Shown here: piece by piece, positions 1 to 7,005 of the stretch
Position numbering within the stretch: position 1 is the first letter of the stretch
Layout: each line of letters opens with the position of its first letter
NCBI GenBank assembly: GCA_963169055.1
Contig: CAUJFU010000450.1
Coordinates: 1-33,331 of the forward strand
Direction: 5' to 3'
Source: Myxococcota bacterium
GTDB lineage: Bacteria; Myxococcota_C; UBA6777
Length of the DNA: 33,331 nt
The notes under the pieces: generated by a model
Database searches by the model: none
The model's input: only the letters and a program-made list of their open reading frames with translations
Told to the model about the DNA's origin: nothing
Position numbers and translations under genes: made by a program

Positions 1-1
1 T

Positions 2-82
2 GATAACCGCTCCAACGATCCCAAAAACTTCCAAAGCGGCAAGTTCTCCAACAACCCTTTTTCCTCCCTCCTCAAAAAATAA
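2..82 (+). CDS. C-terminal end of an unknown protein (partial)
   Basis: An open frame enters from the left edge and gives 26 residues ending in NNPFSSLLKK before a TAA stop. It contains no stop in this frame, and its codon choice (many AAC, TTC, AAA) resembles the genes downstream. The fragment is Asn/Ser/Lys-rich and too short to assign to a family. It could be a chance open frame, since only 27 codons are visible. Confidence 0.4.
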   Translation, partial: DNRSNDPKNFQSGKFSNNPFSSLLKK

Positions 83-125
83 AACAACCCCCCTTTTCGT
101 CTAGATCGCTTGTTTCCTCGTTTTT

Positions 126-247
126 GTGGGGCGTTGCCCCACACCCCACAAGGGACGACCGCCCCTTGACCCCCATGCTGGCGAAACAAACACTCCTTTT
201 TCAAACAAACCACTGTTTCGCTTGGACGCCTGCGATCACGGCTTTTT
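126..247. repeat. Dispersed ~120-bp intergenic repeat, copy A (two hairpins)
   Basis: The first half has two stem-loops: GTGGGGC (126-132) pairs with GCCCCAC (136-142), and CAAGGG (149-154) pairs with CCCTTG (163-168), followed by GACCCC. The second half contains the blocks GGCGAA, TTTTTCA, TCGCTTG and CACGGCTTTTT. The same blocks occur in the same order and spacing at 12359-12479. The copy lies in the 227-bp gap before the CAP-domain gene. It resembles a non-coding dispersed repeat; no transposase or coding frame is associated with it. Confidence 0.7.
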
Positions 248-309
248 GCAAACGGCGTCGCTTCGGTCCGATTGAACCCCCACAACGATCACCCGAAAAG
301 GAATCCACC

Positions 310-1119
310 ATGCACCGCCTTCTTTTTTTCGCCCTTTTCCTGTCATGCCTCTCCACCCTCGCCACTTCTGCCGCTGCCGCCCCTTGCGTCATGCGCGCTG
401 GAGAGGCCGATGTCCTCGCACAAGTCAACGCTATCCGCAAACGCTTCAAACTCACTCCCCTGCGCTGCCACCCGATATTGCTTCGTTATGCCCGACAGTG
501 GAGCCAGAAAATGTGCAAGCACCGCTTTTTCTCCCATGACGACCCCGCCGGTCAAGACAACTTTTCCCCTCGCATGGCCCGCATCAGCCTACAAATCGCT
601 CAACAAGGTCTCGAATCCTTCGGAAGCGCCGAAAATATCTTCTCTGGCTCCCCAAGCGCCACCGACGCCGTCAACTCGTGGATGAACAGCCCCGGCCATC
701 GCCAAAATATCCTCACCCCCTCCATGACCCACCTCGGCACAGGCTACATCCCCTGCCAAGGACGCCACTTCTGGACACAGATCTTTATGCAACTCCAAAA
801 AAACCGACCTGCCCGCTATTTCGGAACACAACTCCCCCCCAGCGCACTCTCTGTTGATGACGACAAATCCTTGCTCCTGCTCAAAGTCGGCACCCAACAA
901 CGCCGTACCACCCGTCAGATCACACGCACAACCCGAAACGGCGTACCCACCACCCTCACCCTCACTACCACACGCATCACCACCGTCTACCCCGGCCCAC
1001 GCCCCGGCTCCCGAAAAATCCAAACCAAGATCATCATCCACACCCTCACACAAACCCACCACAGCACCCGCTCTCAACGCAAAGAAACCACCCGCACCCG
1101 CATCGTTTACGATTTCTAA
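310..1119 (+). CDS. Secreted CAP/SCP (PR-1-like) domain protein
   Basis: The 269-residue protein begins with a clear signal peptide (residues 1-24, hydrophobic core followed by SAAAA and then PCV). A CAP domain fills about residues 35-162. The residues that form the CAP cavity are visible: His76 in FFSHDDP, Glu108 in SAENI, and His130 in NSPGHRQNIL, followed by the GTGY and FWTQIF strands. Residues 195-269 form a Thr/Arg-rich, very basic tail with no recognised domain. ATG 310 was chosen because AAAAGGA (296-302) lies 7 bases upstream and the signal peptide starts there; the frame is open further upstream but that part is repeat A. Bacterial CAP proteins are secreted and mostly of unknown activity, so export to the periplasm or outside is the only firm inference. 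The six or so cysteines suggest disulfides. Confidence 0.85.
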   Translation: MHRLLFFALFLSCLSTLATSAAAAPCVMRAGEADVLAQVNAIRKRFKLTPLRCHPILLRYARQWSQKMCKHRFFSHDDPAGQDNFSPRMARISLQIAQQGLESFGSAENIFSGSPSATDAVNSWMNSPGHRQNILTPSMTHLGTGYIPCQGRHFWTQIFMQLQKNRPARYFGTQLPPSALSVDDDKSLLLLKVGTQQRRTTRQITRTTRNGVPTTLTLTTTRITTVYPGPRPGSRKIQTKIIIHTLTQTHHSTRSQRKETTRTRIVYDF

Positions 1120-1245
1120 CTCCGGCCTCGTCTTGAAAAGGCGAACGGGTGTTTTTCAAACACACAGCGGCTCCGATCCGAGCATCACGAACACAAGGAA
1201 CTGCGAACAGGCAAACCTCCAAGCTCGCTCGAAAGAACCTTTCAA

Positions 1246-1343
1246 GAGCATTCGAGAGCTCCAAACAAAGGATCAAACCTGTCTGTTGAGCATTCGAGAG
1301 TTCCAAACAAAGGATCAAACCTGTATGTCGAGCATTCGAGAGC
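1246..1343. repeat. 42-bp tandem repeat, about 2.3 copies
   Basis: Copies start at 1246, 1288 and 1330 (the last only 14 bases), each opening with GAGCATTCGAGAG and continuing with CCAAACAAAGGATCAAACC. The two full copies differ at about three positions. The array lies just past the stop of the convergent ceramidase-like gene (1349) and downstream of the CAP gene, so it sits between two gene 3' ends. A related fragment (GAAAGAACCTTTCAAGAG) precedes the first copy. Confidence 0.8.
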
Positions 1344-1348
1344 AGAGA

Positions 1349-2236
1349 TTAGGAGTGCGGGGGGTGATCTTCGGAGAGATAATAACGAGCGAGGCAGGCG
1401 GCGGCGGCGGCACAAAGCAAGTGCCAGATCGCGTGGCCCTGAACGATGGAGTATGGAGAGCAACGCAGTTTATGGAGATCGACGTACCACACCCCAAAGG
1501 CGGTGAGCAAGCAAAGCAAAGCAGCGATCATCCACGAATGATCGATGCGAGAGACGCTTTGGCGGCGTTGCCAGATCTCGGCGAGCAAGGCAGAGACGAT
1601 CAGGAGACCAAAGATCGAACGCCGAGCATGAGGGAATTGCGCTTGGAGGATGCCGAGTAGTGCGTTGAGCGAAAAGAACGCCATCGCAAAGCCTTTGCCC
1701 GTCAGCCATCCCCCCCGTGCAAGGGCATAAAGCAAGACAAACGTCGCGAGCAGATACATCGCCGCGATATCCAGCCATTGCCCGGCAAAACGCATGGTTG
1801 CGTGATACACCGCACTAAACCAGCCCACCCATCCCACGACGAGGCCCAAGATCAACCCAAACCACGGGGACGAGAGCAAGGTTTTTTGCACGACACGGGG
1901 GCTGCCGAGAGGCAGGGCCCATTGTCCCAAATCCCCCACATCCTCCCGAAGATAGGTGTTTTTGATGCGATGGTGTTGTAGCTGGGCTTCGATATCCAGA
2001 CGGTGAAAGATCCACATCCCCACAAAGACAAACCCAAAACTCGACCATGTATTGGCGGGCTGCATGATCTGTCCGAAACGAAGGGCTTCACAAAAGCAGT
2101 CGTGCGGCATACAGGTTGCGGGAGCCCACGATTGCCAAAGCTGTGCGAGGCGTGGCAACGCAACCATCACAAAGGCACTACCACCCACCAACATGCCAAG
2201 ACCACCCATATAAACTTGCGGAGGTTGCAAACGCAT
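1349..2236 (-). CDS. Ceramidase-like (CREST superfamily) integral membrane hydrolase
   Basis: This 295-residue protein has about seven hydrophobic segments. Five residues that form the zinc site of human alkaline ceramidase ACER3 (Ser77, His81, Asp92, His217, His221) are present with identical spacing: Ser141, His145 and Asp156 in the stretch around SAVYHAT...LD, and His268 and His272 in GHAIWH. The upstream motif PANTWSSFGFVFVG (60-73) is also typical of the family. The start at 2236 has AAGGA 7-8 bases upstream; an upstream in-frame ATG at 2299 lacks such a site. It follows mraY on the same strand after 178 bases and may be in the same transcript. A zinc-dependent amide hydrolase acting on a membrane lipid is the family expectation; the substrate (ceramide-like or other acyl amide) cannot be read from sequence. 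Confidence 0.85.
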   Translation of the reverse strand: MRLQPPQVYMGGLGMLVGGSAFVMVALPRLAQLWQSWAPATCMPHDCFCEALRFGQIMQPANTWSSFGFVFVGMWIFHRLDIEAQLQHHRIKNTYLREDVGDLGQWALPLGSPRVVQKTLLSSPWFGLILGLVVGWVGWFSAVYHATMRFAGQWLDIAAMYLLATFVLLYALARGGWLTGKGFAMAFFSLNALLGILQAQFPHARRSIFGLLIVSALLAEIWQRRQSVSRIDHSWMIAALLCLLTAFGVWYVDLHKLRCSPYSIVQGHAIWHLLCAAAAACLARYYLSEDHPPHS

Positions 2237-2414
2237 CGCGTTCCTTTCGTATCGTGCGGCGAAATAGAGTGTCGACGAGCAAGAGACCAGATCGTGCAAC
2301 GCTCACGTTTTGCGGTAAAAAAGAGCAGAACCAAACGGAGCGCTGCCCGCGTTATGCGGCGAAACCAAAGAGAAAAGCAAGACGCTTCATGGAGTGCCGT
2401 TCCTTTTGGCCGAT

Positions 2415-3794
2415 TTAGCGGAGTTTTAGAGCTGCGAGTGCCAACAACGCCAACATCCCCGAAACGATCCAAAAACGAACCACGATCTTGGGTTCCGAGA
2501 GTCCGCGATGTTGGAAAGTGTGATGGATCGGCGCACGGTAAAAGATCCGACGGCCCAACACTTGTATCCCCAACCAATCTTGGATCGCCACCGAAACCAA
2601 CTCGGCCAAGAAAACACCACCCAACAGAAAAAACAAGAACTCTTGTTTTAACAACACCATCACCGTCCCCAAGATACCGCCCAAGGTGATCGAACCTGTG
2701 TCTCCCATAAAGATCTCCGCAGGGTAGGTGTTGAACCACAAGAACCCCACCAACGCCCCCACGACCGCCCCGCAAAACACCGCAGCTTCACCCGCCCCCG
2801 GCAAAAAGGGATACCAAAGATAACGTGCGATCAACAGGTTTCCGAGAAAATACGCATAGATTCCAAACACCAAAAACGAAAAGATCGTGGGTCCAGTCGC
2901 CAAACCATCCAAACCATCGGCAAAATTGACGGCGTTGGCTGCATACACGATCATAAAGATGATCACAAAGATGTAGAGCCAAGAAAGATCCATTACAGGG
3001 TACTTGTAAAACGGAACGTAAAGCTGGGAAGGACGGAAGGCGATCACTTTGTTTCCCGGGACGGGATACTCCCAATTCTTCGGACAATAGGCCCCCCCGC
3101 CACAGGCAGCCACACAAACATCATCGCTGCGGCAAGACTTTGCGTCGGAGTCCCCCGAACATACGGGAGGCGGAGAGCAACGCCCCTCCAAACACACCGC
3201 ACCGTCGACTCCGCAAGCGTTTTGCTTGCAGTCTGCGTTGGTTTTACAGGGGCGATCGCATTCTTTGGTTTCCCATGACTTGACGCGACAAGAGGCGCTT
3301 TTGGCGGGATGAGGGATGGGTGTGGTACCGTTGTACAAGAACAAGATCCCAAAGATCACACCGTAGCCGATCTGTGCGAGGTATTTGGCTTTGCGCGAAA
3401 GCCCTGCGTCGCTGTCTTGGTTGCGGATCTTCAAGTAATCATCGATCCCACCGACGGCTGCAAACCAGATCATCGCAAACAGCAGGTAGTACAAAAAAGG
3501 ACTGCGAAAGTTGCCCCACAACGCAACAGACAGGGAGATCGCGAGGATCATCAAGACCCCGCCCATGGTGGGGGTGCCTTTTTTGCTTTCCACCGACATC
3601 ACGCTGTAATCCCGCACCACATCGCGGATCTTTCGGCGGTAGAGGAAGTTGATCACCATGCGCCCGATCAGAAGCGTGATCAAAAAAGACGTAATCATCG
3701 CAACGATGGTACGAAACGAGTTGTAGCGCACGAGGCGCAGGGGGCCTGCCGCCTCAAATGCTTGGACGAGGTATTCACTGAGGTGGTAGAGCAT
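2415..3794 (-). CDS. mraY: Phospho-N-acetylmuramoyl-pentapeptide transferase with Cys-rich periplasmic insertion
   Basis: MraY transfers phospho-MurNAc-pentapeptide from UDP to undecaprenyl phosphate, giving lipid I at the inner membrane. Family motifs are clear: KKGTPTMGG (71-79), GGIDDY (115-120), NAVNFADGLDGLATG (287-301), FMGDTGSITLGG (362-373) and APIHHTFQHRG (421-431). The third His of the usual HHH motif is Thr here. Most MraY proteins have about 360 residues; this one has 459. The excess is a hydrophilic block at about 163-240 with 12 cysteines, placed between two membrane helices where E. coli MraY has a short periplasmic loop. ATG 3794 has AGAAGG upstream and the coding start overlaps the 3' end of murG by 20 bases, implying translational coupling. 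The order murG-mraY, without murD or ftsW between, differs from the usual division and cell wall cluster. Confidence 0.93.
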   Translation of the reverse strand: MLYHLSEYLVQAFEAAGPLRLVRYNSFRTIVAMITSFLITLLIGRMVINFLYRRKIRDVVRDYSVMSVESKKGTPTMGGVLMILAISLSVALWGNFRSPFLYYLLFAMIWFAAVGGIDDYLKIRNQDSDAGLSRKAKYLAQIGYGVIFGILFLYNGTTPIPHPAKSASCRVKSWETKECDRPCKTNADCKQNACGVDGAVCLEGRCSPPPVCSGDSDAKSCRSDDVCVAACGGGAYCPKNWEYPVPGNKVIAFRPSQLYVPFYKYPVMDLSWLYIFVIIFMIVYAANAVNFADGLDGLATGPTIFSFLVFGIYAYFLGNLLIARYLWYPFLPGAGEAAVFCGAVVGALVGFLWFNTYPAEIFMGDTGSITLGGILGTVMVLLKQEFLFFLLGGVFLAELVSVAIQDWLGIQVLGRRIFYRAPIHHTFQHRGLSEPKIVVRFWIVSGMLALLALAALKLR

Positions 3795-5772
3795 GCTTGG
3801 CCTTCTGTAGCGTTTGGGAGAGATGAAGCATTTTCTCGCGCAGATGGAAGCGCGGCGCAAAACCAATACTCGTCAACAAAAACTGATCAAGATCCGCAGC
3901 GATGGCATCAGGCGCGATCACCGCACGCTCGACAAGACGCGTCAAAGCGATCACAACAGCCTCGCGCAAACGCCAGTTGGGATGTGTGTAGAGAGCGCGA
4001 AAAGCGTGATAGATCGCAGGATCTTTGGCGAAATGACCCATCGCCAAGATGCCTTCTCGGGCCACCTCAAAATCACGATCTACCATCAGTCCCTTCAAAG
4101 CTGCCAAGATCTCGGGATCTTCTCCGATCTGTTCGGAGAAAAAGATGGCGGATTGGGCTGCGCTCGATCGCACTTCAAAGTACGGATCGCGAAACCCCGC
4201 CAACAACACTTCCCGCACTTGCGGATTCCACACGTTCAATTGACGCAAGACTTGGAAGGCGTTGCGTCGAATAAAGCCGACCTGCCGAAGATCTCCCCCC
4301 AATAGGCGCTGCCATCTCGGCGCGGGTGTCTTGTCTTGAAGGATATACAAGATCAAATCGAGATGCTCGGAAAGCTGGAGCAAGCCGACCAGTTTGACAC
4401 CGTTGTTTCGAGTCTGCCATGCTTCCGAAGACAAGTAACCATCGGCTCGATACGTCAGATATTCGATCTCTCGCGGTGGGATATCTTTCAGCCCGTAGCG
4501 GCTAAGATGCGCCACCAAACCCGCACCGCTCATCTCCGCAAACACAGGCCCATCACTACGCGGGATCGGGCGATCAGGAAGAGACAACAACCGACCTGCG
4601 GCCAATTCTTGTACGCGATCGGCGATTCGACCCAACGCACTCACGTCTCCAAACGAACGGATCGCTTCGCGCATCTTGGCCAGCCGTTCGGGTTCTTGCA
4701 ACAAATGCTCGATCGCAGCCGCCAGATCTTCGCCGTTGACCACATCGATCAAGCCTTCTTCGGTGCGTTGGGCGTGCTCATACACCACATCCGCCGCACC
4801 GTTGTCTTGGAGCGCTCGTGCGTTGCGAACTTGGTGATCCCCCGGCAAGTTGGCCTTGGGGATGATCAACGCCGCAAGCCCACACACCGCCATCTCCGTC
4901 AACGTCCCCGCTCCGCCGCGTCCGACGACCAGATCCGCCGCAGCATAATACTCTTCGATCGGATCGAGGTAGGTGTGCATCGAATAACGCTTGCGTTGTT
5001 CTTCGGAAAGTGACAGCGCGGAAAAACGAGACTGTGTGTCATGTTCTGCCCGATACGACGGGCTATCCAAACGCCCCACACCATGAATGACCCACATCTT
5101 CGGATCTTGCAACAAGCGCGGTAATGCGTCGATCAGCGCACGGTTGATCGTCCGCGCTCCTTGGCTCCCCCCAAAAGCCAACACAACACGCGCATCCAGC
5201 GGGATATTCAAACGCCCTCGCGCTTCTGCTTGTGTGATGCCCACCATCTCCTTGCGGACGGGATATCCCACAAACTCTGCTTGTGGCAGATAACGGCGGC
5301 TCTCTTCAAAGCTCACCCCCGTCCGATCCGCCAACTTGCCGATCAGAAGATTGAGTCGTCCCGGCATCAAGTTTGATTCGTGTACAAACGCCCTTGCCTG
5401 CGTCAGTTTCAACCGCCGCAACAACACCCACGCCAACAGGATCGGAGCCGAAACATACCCACCCGTCGCGATGATCGCATGAGGCTGATAACGCCGTAAG
5501 ATCAGGATCGATTGCAAGATCCCAACACTCAGACGCCACGCAAAGCGCAACAACGCTACGCTTGGGCGCGCTCCCGGCCATCCTTCGCTCGAAACAAAGC
5601 GGATCTCATAACCCCTCTTGGGTACGATCTTTTCTTCCGATTTGCCTTTGACACCCACATACAAAAACGCTGCTTCGGGTTCACGACGACGCAACTCATC
5701 CGCCACAGCGATCGCTGGATAGACGTGGCCGCCTGTTCCACCACCTGTCAACAAATAACGACGCTTTTCCAA
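3775..5772 (-). CDS. murG: UDP-GlcNAc:lipid I GlcNAc transferase with C-terminal HEAT-like extension
   Basis: MurG adds GlcNAc to lipid I to make lipid II on the cytoplasmic face of the inner membrane. The N-terminal 390 residues carry the expected motifs: GGGTGGHVYPA (10-20), ATGGYVSAP (102-110), HESN (131-134), GGSQGA (201-206), GRGGAGTLTEM (284-294) and DHQVRNARAL (312-321). A usual MurG ends near residue 360-390. Here about 275 more residues follow, made of helical pairs such as VRSSAAQSAIFF, VAREGILAMGHFA and LREAVVIALTRL, which look like HEAT or armadillo repeats. No ATG lies near the start; TTG 5772 fits because AAGGAG (5779-5784) sits 6 bases upstream and the Rossmann motif then falls at residue 10. 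An earlier ATG at 5862 has no such support. The stop overlaps mraY. Confidence 0.93.
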   Translation of the reverse strand: MEKRRYLLTGGGTGGHVYPAIAVADELRRREPEAAFLYVGVKGKSEEKIVPKRGYEIRFVSSEGWPGARPSVALLRFAWRLSVGILQSILILRRYQPHAIIATGGYVSAPILLAWVLLRRLKLTQARAFVHESNLMPGRLNLLIGKLADRTGVSFEESRRYLPQAEFVGYPVRKEMVGITQAEARGRLNIPLDARVVLAFGGSQGARTINRALIDALPRLLQDPKMWVIHGVGRLDSPSYRAEHDTQSRFSALSLSEEQRKRYSMHTYLDPIEEYYAAADLVVGRGGAGTLTEMAVCGLAALIIPKANLPGDHQVRNARALQDNGAADVVYEHAQRTEEGLIDVVNGEDLAAAIEHLLQEPERLAKMREAIRSFGDVSALGRIADRVQELAAGRLLSLPDRPIPRSDGPVFAEMSGAGLVAHLSRYGLKDIPPREIEYLTYRADGYLSSEAWQTRNNGVKLVGLLQLSEHLDLILYILQDKTPAPRWQRLLGGDLRQVGFIRRNAFQVLRQLNVWNPQVREVLLAGFRDPYFEVRSSAAQSAIFFSEQIGEDPEILAALKGLMVDRDFEVAREGILAMGHFAKDPAIYHAFRALYTHPNWRLREAVVIALTRLVERAVIAPDAIAADLDQFLLTSIGFAPRFHLREKMLHLSQTLQKAKHALPPQ

Positions 5773-5887
5773 GGCTCTCTCCTTGCTTAGGCCACCGATG
5801 ACACGGTTCTTCGGTTGCGCTGATCTTAAAAAGCCTCCCACCAACAAGCAAGAAATCAGCATCGCCCTTGCGTCGTGGATTTATTTT

Positions 5888-5904
5888 GTGAGGCGTCACC
5901 CCAC
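5888..5904. repeat. Degenerate fragment of the dispersed hairpin repeat
   Basis: GTGAGGCGTCACCCCAC matches the first hairpin of repeat A (126-142) at 14 of 17 positions, and is likewise preceded by a T-rich run. It can still fold partly. The rest of the 120-bp element is not recognisable here. It lies in the 344-bp divergent gap 5773-6116 between murG and the YfgM-like gene; apart from this fragment and the promoter at 5972-6000 I see nothing definite in that gap. Confidence 0.35.
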
Positions 5905-5971
5905 GCCGCACCTTTGCACAAGTTGATGCGACGCAAACACACGGGAAAAAGGGCAAAAGATGATTTCGGCA

Positions 5972-6000
5972 TTGACGCGGGGGCTTGGCTTGCATATAAA
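5972..6000 (+). promoter_or_regulatory. Sigma-70-type promoter for the yfgM-bamB-like pair
   Basis: TTGACG (5972-5977) and TATAAA (5995-6000) are separated by exactly 17 bases, each matching the housekeeping consensus at 5 of 6 positions. Transcription would start near 6007 and leave a leader of about 110 bases before the GTG start at 6117. It is the best promoter match seen in the window; activity is inferred from sequence alone. Confidence 0.6.
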
Positions 6001-6116
6001 GACAAGCCTTTGAGCCAACACAAAGACATCGCCTCCTCGTTCATGTGCGATGCTGATTTCGCGTTGGCGTTTTTGTATCTGCAAGCAGGCATTGGAAAAA
6101 GACAAGGGAGGCCCTC

Positions 6117-6944
6117 GTGGTCAAGACAGCAAACAAGCCCAAAAGTGGCAGCAAACCGAGCCGTAAAGAACTCAAACAACCCGATCAATTTGTCGAGGTC
6201 GGCACCCAAAGCCTCGATTGGGTCCACAACCACCGTCATCAAATCCTCGCAGGTTTCATCGCCATCATCTTGATATCGCTTGGTGTGTTCTTGTTCTTCT
6301 ATATGCAAGAACGCAACAACAAAGCCGCGACCCAAGCACTCGGAGAAGCCCTCAAGACCTACGAGGCCAAGATCAGCAACGAAGCCAGCAGCGATAGCAC
6401 CGAGAAAACCTTCAAGACCGAAGCCGAACGCGATAAAGCCGCCACCACCGAGTTCGAGAAAGTCTCCCAAAACTACGCAAGCTCTAGTGCGGGTGCGTTT
6501 GCGCATCTTTATCTTGGACACATCTACGCCAAACAAAAAGCATTCGCCAAAGCACAACAAGCCTACGAACAATTTTTGCGTTCCTTCCCACCAAACGATC
6601 CTGTCCGATTCCTCGGCATCGACGCACTCTCGTATGTTCTCGCGCAAACCAAAAAAGAAGCCGAAAGCCTCGAACAACTCAAACGATTCGGTGAAGAAGG
6701 CGCGCCGATCTACCGCTCTTTTGCACTCATGCGCCTCGCAAGCCATTACGAAGCCAAAAAAGATCTGACCAAAGCGCTGCACTTCTACGGTCTTGTCGGC
6801 CAAGACAAGCTCAATAGCGAATACCAAAAAGAAGCCAAAAAACGCGCAGCGGTCTTGGCCCTCCAAGCTCCTGCGCAACCCGCCCCCAAGCAGCCCGCTC
6901 CTGCGCAACCCGCCCCCAAACAGCCCGTTGCACCGCGCAAATAG
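6117..6944 (+). CDS. YfgM-like membrane-anchored TPR protein
   Basis: The 275-residue protein has a charged cytoplasmic N-terminus (1-40), one membrane helix at about 43-63, a coiled region with many charged residues (70-120) and TPR-like helix pairs (about 125-230). The C-terminus is a tandem repeat of APAQPAPKQP units ending in APRK. This topology matches E. coli YfgM, an inner-membrane protein with periplasmic TPRs that works with the SecYEG/PpiD export site. As in E. coli, the next gene is a BamB-like protein, which supports the assignment. The start is GTG 6117 with AAGGGAGG (6104-6111) 5 bases upstream. The Pro/Ala/Gln tail probably acts as a flexible periplasmic linker; that is inference. 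Confidence 0.75.
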   Translation: MVKTANKPKSGSKPSRKELKQPDQFVEVGTQSLDWVHNHRHQILAGFIAIILISLGVFLFFYMQERNNKAATQALGEALKTYEAKISNEASSDSTEKTFKTEAERDKAATTEFEKVSQNYASSSAGAFAHLYLGHIYAKQKAFAKAQQAYEQFLRSFPPNDPVRFLGIDALSYVLAQTKKEAESLEQLKRFGEEGAPIYRSFALMRLASHYEAKKDLTKALHFYGLVGQDKLNSEYQKEAKKRAAVLALQAPAQPAPKQPAPAQPAPKQPVAPRK

Positions 6945-7005
6945 TCCTCTAACGTTCCTGCCATCGGCCCGTCACTTGTGTCTTCACACACGGAGAGATT
7001 TGGTT

